Origin: Nectonema munidae
Lineage: Eukaryota; Nematomorpha; Nectonematoida; Nectonematidae
DNA length: 64,000 bases
Direction of reading: 5' to 3'
Assembly (NCBI GenBank): GCA_030549495.1
Contig: JAUIRK010000087.1
Coordinates: 534,366-598,365, forward strand
Shown: piece by piece, positions 62,180 to 64,000 of the stretch
How positions within the stretch are numbered: the stretch's first letter is position 1
Layout of the letters: each line of letters begins with the position of its first letter
Notes under the pieces: generated by a model
Database searches by the model: none
Told to the model about the DNA's origin: nothing
Seen by the model: the letters and a program-made list of their open reading frames with translations, nothing else
Position numbers and translations under genes: made by a program

Positions 62180-64000
62180 TGTTTGTGCCTGCCTGTGTTT
62201 GAGTGCTCCTGGTTTGAGCCTTCCTGTGTTTGAGTGCTCCTTGTTTGTGTCTGCCTGTGTTATAGTGCCCCATGTTTGTGCCTGCCTCTGTTTGAGTGCC
62301 TCCTGTTGTTTGATTGCCCCTGTTTCTGTCTGCCTGTGCTTGAGTGCCCCATATTTGTGCCTGCCTGTGTTTGAGTGCCTTCTGTTTGTGCCTGCCTGTG
62401 TTTGTGTCCTCCTTGTTTGTGAGTTCCTGTGTTTGAGTGGCCCCTGTAGGTGTTTACTTGTTTTAAAGTGCTCCCTTTTTCTGCCTGAATCTGTTTAACT
62501 GCTACCTGTTTGTGCTTGCATGTGTTTAAGTTTTCCCTGTTTGTGCCTGCCTGTGTTTAAATCCTCCCTGTTTGTGCCTGCCTGTGTTTGAGTGCTCCCT
62601 GTTTGAACCTGCCTGTGTTTGAGTGCTCCTTATTTGTGTCTGCCTGTGTTATAGTGCCTCTTGTTATTGCCTGCTTGTGCCTTCCTGTGTTTGAATGCCC
62701 CTTGTTGGTGCTTGCCTGTGTTAAAGTACTCACTTTTTGAGCCTGAATCTGTTTAAGTGCTCCCTGTTTGTGCCTGCCTGTGTTTAAGTTCACTCTGTTT
62801 GTACCTGCGTGTGTTGGGTTTTCACTGTTTGAGCCCTTGATTGAACCTGCATGTTTAAGTGCTCCCTGTTTGTGCCTGCCTGTGTTTAAGTTCACTCTGT
62901 TTGTACCTGCGTGTGTTGGGTTTTCACTGTTTGAGCCCTTGTTTGAACCTGCCTGCGTTTGAGTGCTGCGTTCCCTGTTTGTGTCTGCCTGTGTTTAAGT
63001 TAACCCTATTTGTGCCTGCGTATGTTGGGTTCTCCCTGTTTGAGTGCCTGCCTGTGTTTAAGTGCTCCTTGTTTCTGCTTGACTATTGTCTAAGTCCTAC
63101 CTGTGTTTAAGTGCTCCTTGTTTGTGCCTGCCTGTGTTTGAGTGCTACTTGTTGATAGAGTGCTCGTTGTTGTTCGTGCCTGTGTTTGAGTGCTCCCTAT
63201 TTTGCCTGTGTGAATTTGAGTGCCCTCTGTTGGTACTTGCCTGTGTTTAAGTGTTCCCTTTTTGTGCCTAAATCTGTTTAAGTGCTTGCATGTGAATAAG
63301 TCCACCCTGTTTGTGCCTGCCTGTCTCGGATGCTCGCTGTGTTTGAGTGCTCCCTTTTTCAGCCTACCTGTGTTTGAGTGCTCCTTGTTTGTGTCTGCCT
63401 GTTATAGTGATCCATGTTTGAGTGCCTCCTGTTTATGCCTGCTTGTGTTTGAATGTTCCCTGTTGGTGTTTGCCTGTGTTAAAGTGCTCTTTTTTGTGCC
63501 TGTATCTGTTTAAGTGCTCCCTGTTTGTGCCTGACTGTGTTTAACTCAACCCTATTTGTATCTGCGTGTGTTGGGTTTTCCCTGTTTGAGTGTCTGACTG
63601 TGTTTAAGTGCTCCTTGTTTCTGCTTGACTATTGTCTAAGTCCTACCTGTGTTTAAGTGCTCCTTGTTTGTGCCTGCCTGTGTTTGAGTGCTATCTGTTG
63701 ATAGAGTGCTCGTTGTTTGTTCCTGCCTGTGTTTGAGTGCTCCCTATTTAGCCTTTGTTTGAGTGCTCCCTATTTTGCCTGTGTGTGTTTGAATGCCCTC
63801 TGTTGGTACTTGCCTCTGTTTAAGTGTTCCCTTTTTGTGCTTTAATCTGTTTAAGTGCTTGCATGTGGTTAACTCCACCCTGTTTGTGCCTGCCTGTGTC
63901 GGGTGCTCGCTGTGTTTGAGTGCTCCCTTTTTGAGCCTGCCTGTGTTTGAGTGCTCCTTGTTTGTGTCTACCTGTGTTATAGTGCCCCATGTTTGAGTGC
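62180..64000. repeat. 31-bp minisatellite array with higher-order repeats, runs off window end
   Basis: The unit is about 31 bp (GCCTGCCTGTGTTTGAGTGC then CYYCTGTTTGT), with variants such as TTTAAGTGCTCC, for roughly 59 copies. An almost exact block of about 94 bp (three units) is duplicated at 62757 and 62851. A longer block with CTTGACTATTGTCTAAGTCC recurs 546 bases apart (63071 and 63617). The array is far richer in G+C than its surroundings. Because 31 is not a multiple of three, each strand shows cycling frames that mimic Cys/Leu/Val-rich or Gly-Arg-His-Lys-Gln-rich proteins. I treat these as artefacts. Confidence 0.93.

Noticed and set aside
62199-63996. Many Cys/Leu/Val-rich (plus) and Arg/Gln/His-rich (minus) open frames
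   Set aside because: They are frame-cycled translations of a 31-bp minisatellite. No exon signals.

Overview
The window is AT-rich animal nuclear DNA, about 70% A+T by eye. It has spliced genes with gt..ag introns and a heavy load of decayed transposons. An I/R1/LOA-type LINE with an RNase H domain, a matching tRNA-derived SINE, and piggyBac, hAT, MULE, pogo and Penelope remains point to an invertebrate, perhaps an arthropod. I cannot name the species. There is no bacterial-type operon, CRISPR array or intact RNA gene.

Host genes, all on the + strand. (A) At 4268-13991 lie the last seven exons of a SAP130-like gene (a SIN3/HDAC corepressor subunit). It is recognised from an ASPRKKPRKQ motif, the conserved C-terminal block and a final exon aligning with the SAP130 C-terminus; all its splice phases agree. 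(B) At 24757-29787 are four exons of an unrecognised acidic, coiled-coil protein. Its first visible exon changes reading frame and runs into a repeat. (C) At 33751-39442 are nine small phase-consistent exons that spell a compact secreted M12B (reprolysin/ADAM-type) metalloprotease. The zinc site HEILHLLGGKHEED is formed across a splice junction.

Layout. 1-1250: piggyBac fossil (minus). 1250-4267: noncoding. 4268-13991: SAP130-like gene, with a hAT element (TSD 7/8), a 137-bp piggyBac-type MITE and a MULE fossil in its last intron. 14.8-21.8 kb: graveyard with an unclassified transposon ORF family, a SINE tail, a Penelope-like fossil and a pogo-like transposase. 23.4-24.4 kb: hAT element with a perfect 8-bp TSD. 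24.7-29.8 kb: gene B, with two copies of one LINE 3' end in its introns. 30.8-32.8 kb: hAT and unassigned fossils. 33.7-39.4 kb: the metalloprotease, with an intron holding about 241 uninterrupted TCA triplets. 39.7-48.5 kb: hAT fossils, a tRNA-type SINE head, hAT-type MITEs, and a LINE split by a piggyBac copy.

49.8-61.8 kb is a nested, largely palindromic repeat complex. A TTAA-flanked 4.9-kb element with long terminal inverted repeats and two internal tandem arrays lies beside inverted copies of its own interior. One inverted copy was later hit by a 5.7-kb unit with TIRs and an 8-bp TSD, and that unit carries a SINE and a nearly full-length LINE. The SINE and LINE share a 3' end. From 62.18 kb to the window end there is a 31-bp GC-richer minisatellite with higher-order structure.

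All calls rest on reading the sequence and on remembered family motifs. No database search was run.
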